From an uncultured Chloroflexota bacterium (GTDB lineage: Bacteria > Chloroflexota > Limnocylindria > Limnocylindrales > CSP1-4): 7,063 nt of DNA. Each line of letters starts with the position of its first letter. The first letter of the stretch is position 1. Both the position numbers and the translations under genes were made by a program. The notes under the pieces are model-generated. The model did not search any database. It was not told the origin of the DNA and was given only the letters and a program-made list of their open reading frames with translations. Positions 6,421 through 7,063 of this stretch are shown here, piece by piece. The stretch covers positions 1-7,063 of the forward strand of contig CAIXZV010000500.1 in the NCBI GenBank assembly GCA_903924005.1, given 5' to 3'.

Positions 6421-6586
6421 CGGGCACGGCTTGGGCATCCGTTGTGACGGGATCGGCCCAGCGTAGAGCCTGAACGCCCAACCTTCTGGTTGTCCGGGTC
6501 TCCAGTGAGTCCGAGGCCCGGACTCCATCCCTTGACCTCTCGGCCACCTCCCCAATCCCCCAACACGTGACCCCGGAGCCCACCGC
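6421..6586 (+). promoter_or_regulatory. Leader with overlapping hairpins before the glycosyltransferase gene
   Basis: This 166-base gap holds no gene. Possible promoter: TTGTGA (6442-6447), 16 bases, TAGAGC (6464-6469), a weak match. Downstream are three inverted repeats: 6479-6483 with 6488-6492 (loop of 4), 6492-6498 with 6517-6523 (7 bp), and 6507-6513 with 6519-6525 (7 bp, loop of 5). The last two share 6519-6523, so only one can form at a time. The 6507-6525 hairpin could instead simply end the manA transcript, although no T tract follows. GGAG at 6575-6578 is 8 bases before the glycosyltransferase ATG. Confidence 0.35.
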
Positions 6587-7063
6587 ATGTCCTACTCCGC
6601 CTACGAGACCTGGCGCGATACCCCAATTGACGGGGAGCCGTGGCTGTCCGTTGTCATCCCGGCCTACAACGAGTCGGAGCGGATTGTCCCCACGGTTGCC
6701 GCCACCGCCGTCCACCTCTCGGCCCTCGGCCGGCCGTGGGAGCTCATCGTCTCGGACGACGGCTCACGCGACGCCACCGTGGAAGTGCTCAAGGGTCTTG
6801 GCCTGGCCAACCTGCGGGTGGTCCTCGCCCCGGCCAACGCCGGCAAGGGCGCTGCCGTCCGCCGCGGCATCCTCGCCGCCCGCGGCGAGCTGGTCCTCTT
6901 CGCCGACGCCGATAACTCCACCCCCATCGAGGAGATCGACCACCTCGTTGCCGCCATCAACAGCGGTGCCGACGTGGCGGTTGGCTCGCGTGCGGTGGAG
7001 GGCGCCGAGGAGTCAAGCAAGTCGCGTCTCCGCCACGCCCTGAGCGCAATCTCGCGCGTGCTC
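6587..7063 (+). CDS. Family 2 glycosyltransferase, dolichyl/polyprenyl-phosphate sugar synthase type (5' part)
   Basis: ATG 6587 with GGAG 8 bases upstream; 159 codons are open to the right edge with no stop, so the C-terminus is missing. The GT-A fold signatures are in order: SVVIPAYNESERI (21-33), WELIVSDDGSRD (52-63), NAGKGAAVRRGIL (86-98), LVLFADADNSTP (105-116; DAD is the metal and sugar-nucleotide binding DxD) and VAVGSR (133-138). The GKGAAVRRG and DADxSTP pair is typical of dolichyl-phosphate glucose/mannose synthase relatives, which transfer a sugar from a nucleotide donor to a lipid phosphate at the inner face of the membrane. The donor cannot be settled from this part. The manA gene upstream makes GDP-mannose a reasonable guess. 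Any C-terminal membrane segments lie outside the window. Confidence 0.88.
   Translation, partial: MSYSAYETWRDTPIDGEPWLSVVIPAYNESERIVPTVAATAVHLSALGRPWELIVSDDGSRDATVEVLKGLGLANLRVVLAPANAGKGAAVRRGILAARGELVLFADADNSTPIEEIDHLVAAINSGADVAVGSRAVEGAEESSKSRLRHALSAISRVL

Overview
The window is high-GC, gene-dense bacterial DNA with GTG starts and purine-rich ribosome binding sites. Secreted proteins with Pro-Ser-Pro-Thr linkers, a secreted RCC1 propeller and an MttB-type methyltransferase together suggest an environmental Chloroflexota or actinobacterial lineage. That placement is an inference from style, not from a marker gene.

Layout from left to right. (1) The 3' end of a surface-protein gene: a (PSPT)n linker, an Ig-like domain and a C-terminal membrane anchor, stop at 589. 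(2) A strong 12-bp hairpin (596-622) between convergent genes. (3) A HAD-superfamily, SerB-like phosphatase on the minus strand (1355 to 675), probably translated from a leaderless transcript. (4) A 118-bp divergent promoter region. (5) A 610-residue secreted protein with a complete seven-blade RCC1 propeller, an Fn3-like domain and a C-terminal beta-rich domain. (6) Only 19 bp later, an MttB-family (trimethylamine/glycine-betaine-type) methyltransferase without an internal amber codon. (7) A 520-bp graveyard (about 4840-5349). It starts with a decayed second copy of the C-terminal domain of gene 5, broken by one 1-base deletion and one Trp-to-stop change. It then runs, in another frame, into the tail of a different secreted-protein domain. 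(8) A class I mannose-6-phosphate isomerase (5485-6420). (9) A 166-bp leader with overlapping hairpins. (10) The 5' part of a family 2 glycosyltransferase of the dolichyl/polyprenyl-phosphate sugar synthase type, open at the window edge.

The isomerase and glycosyltransferase plausibly belong together: the first interconverts fructose-6-P and mannose-6-P on the way to GDP-mannose, and the second resembles enzymes that move a sugar nucleotide onto a lipid carrier. Both would serve glycosylation of envelope proteins such as genes 1 and 5. The MttB homologue has no corrinoid protein or activator nearby, so its substrate is open.

I see no CRISPR array, tRNA, rRNA, transposase or convincing new defence system. 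The most distinctive structure is the duplicated and decayed C-terminal domain on either side of mttB.
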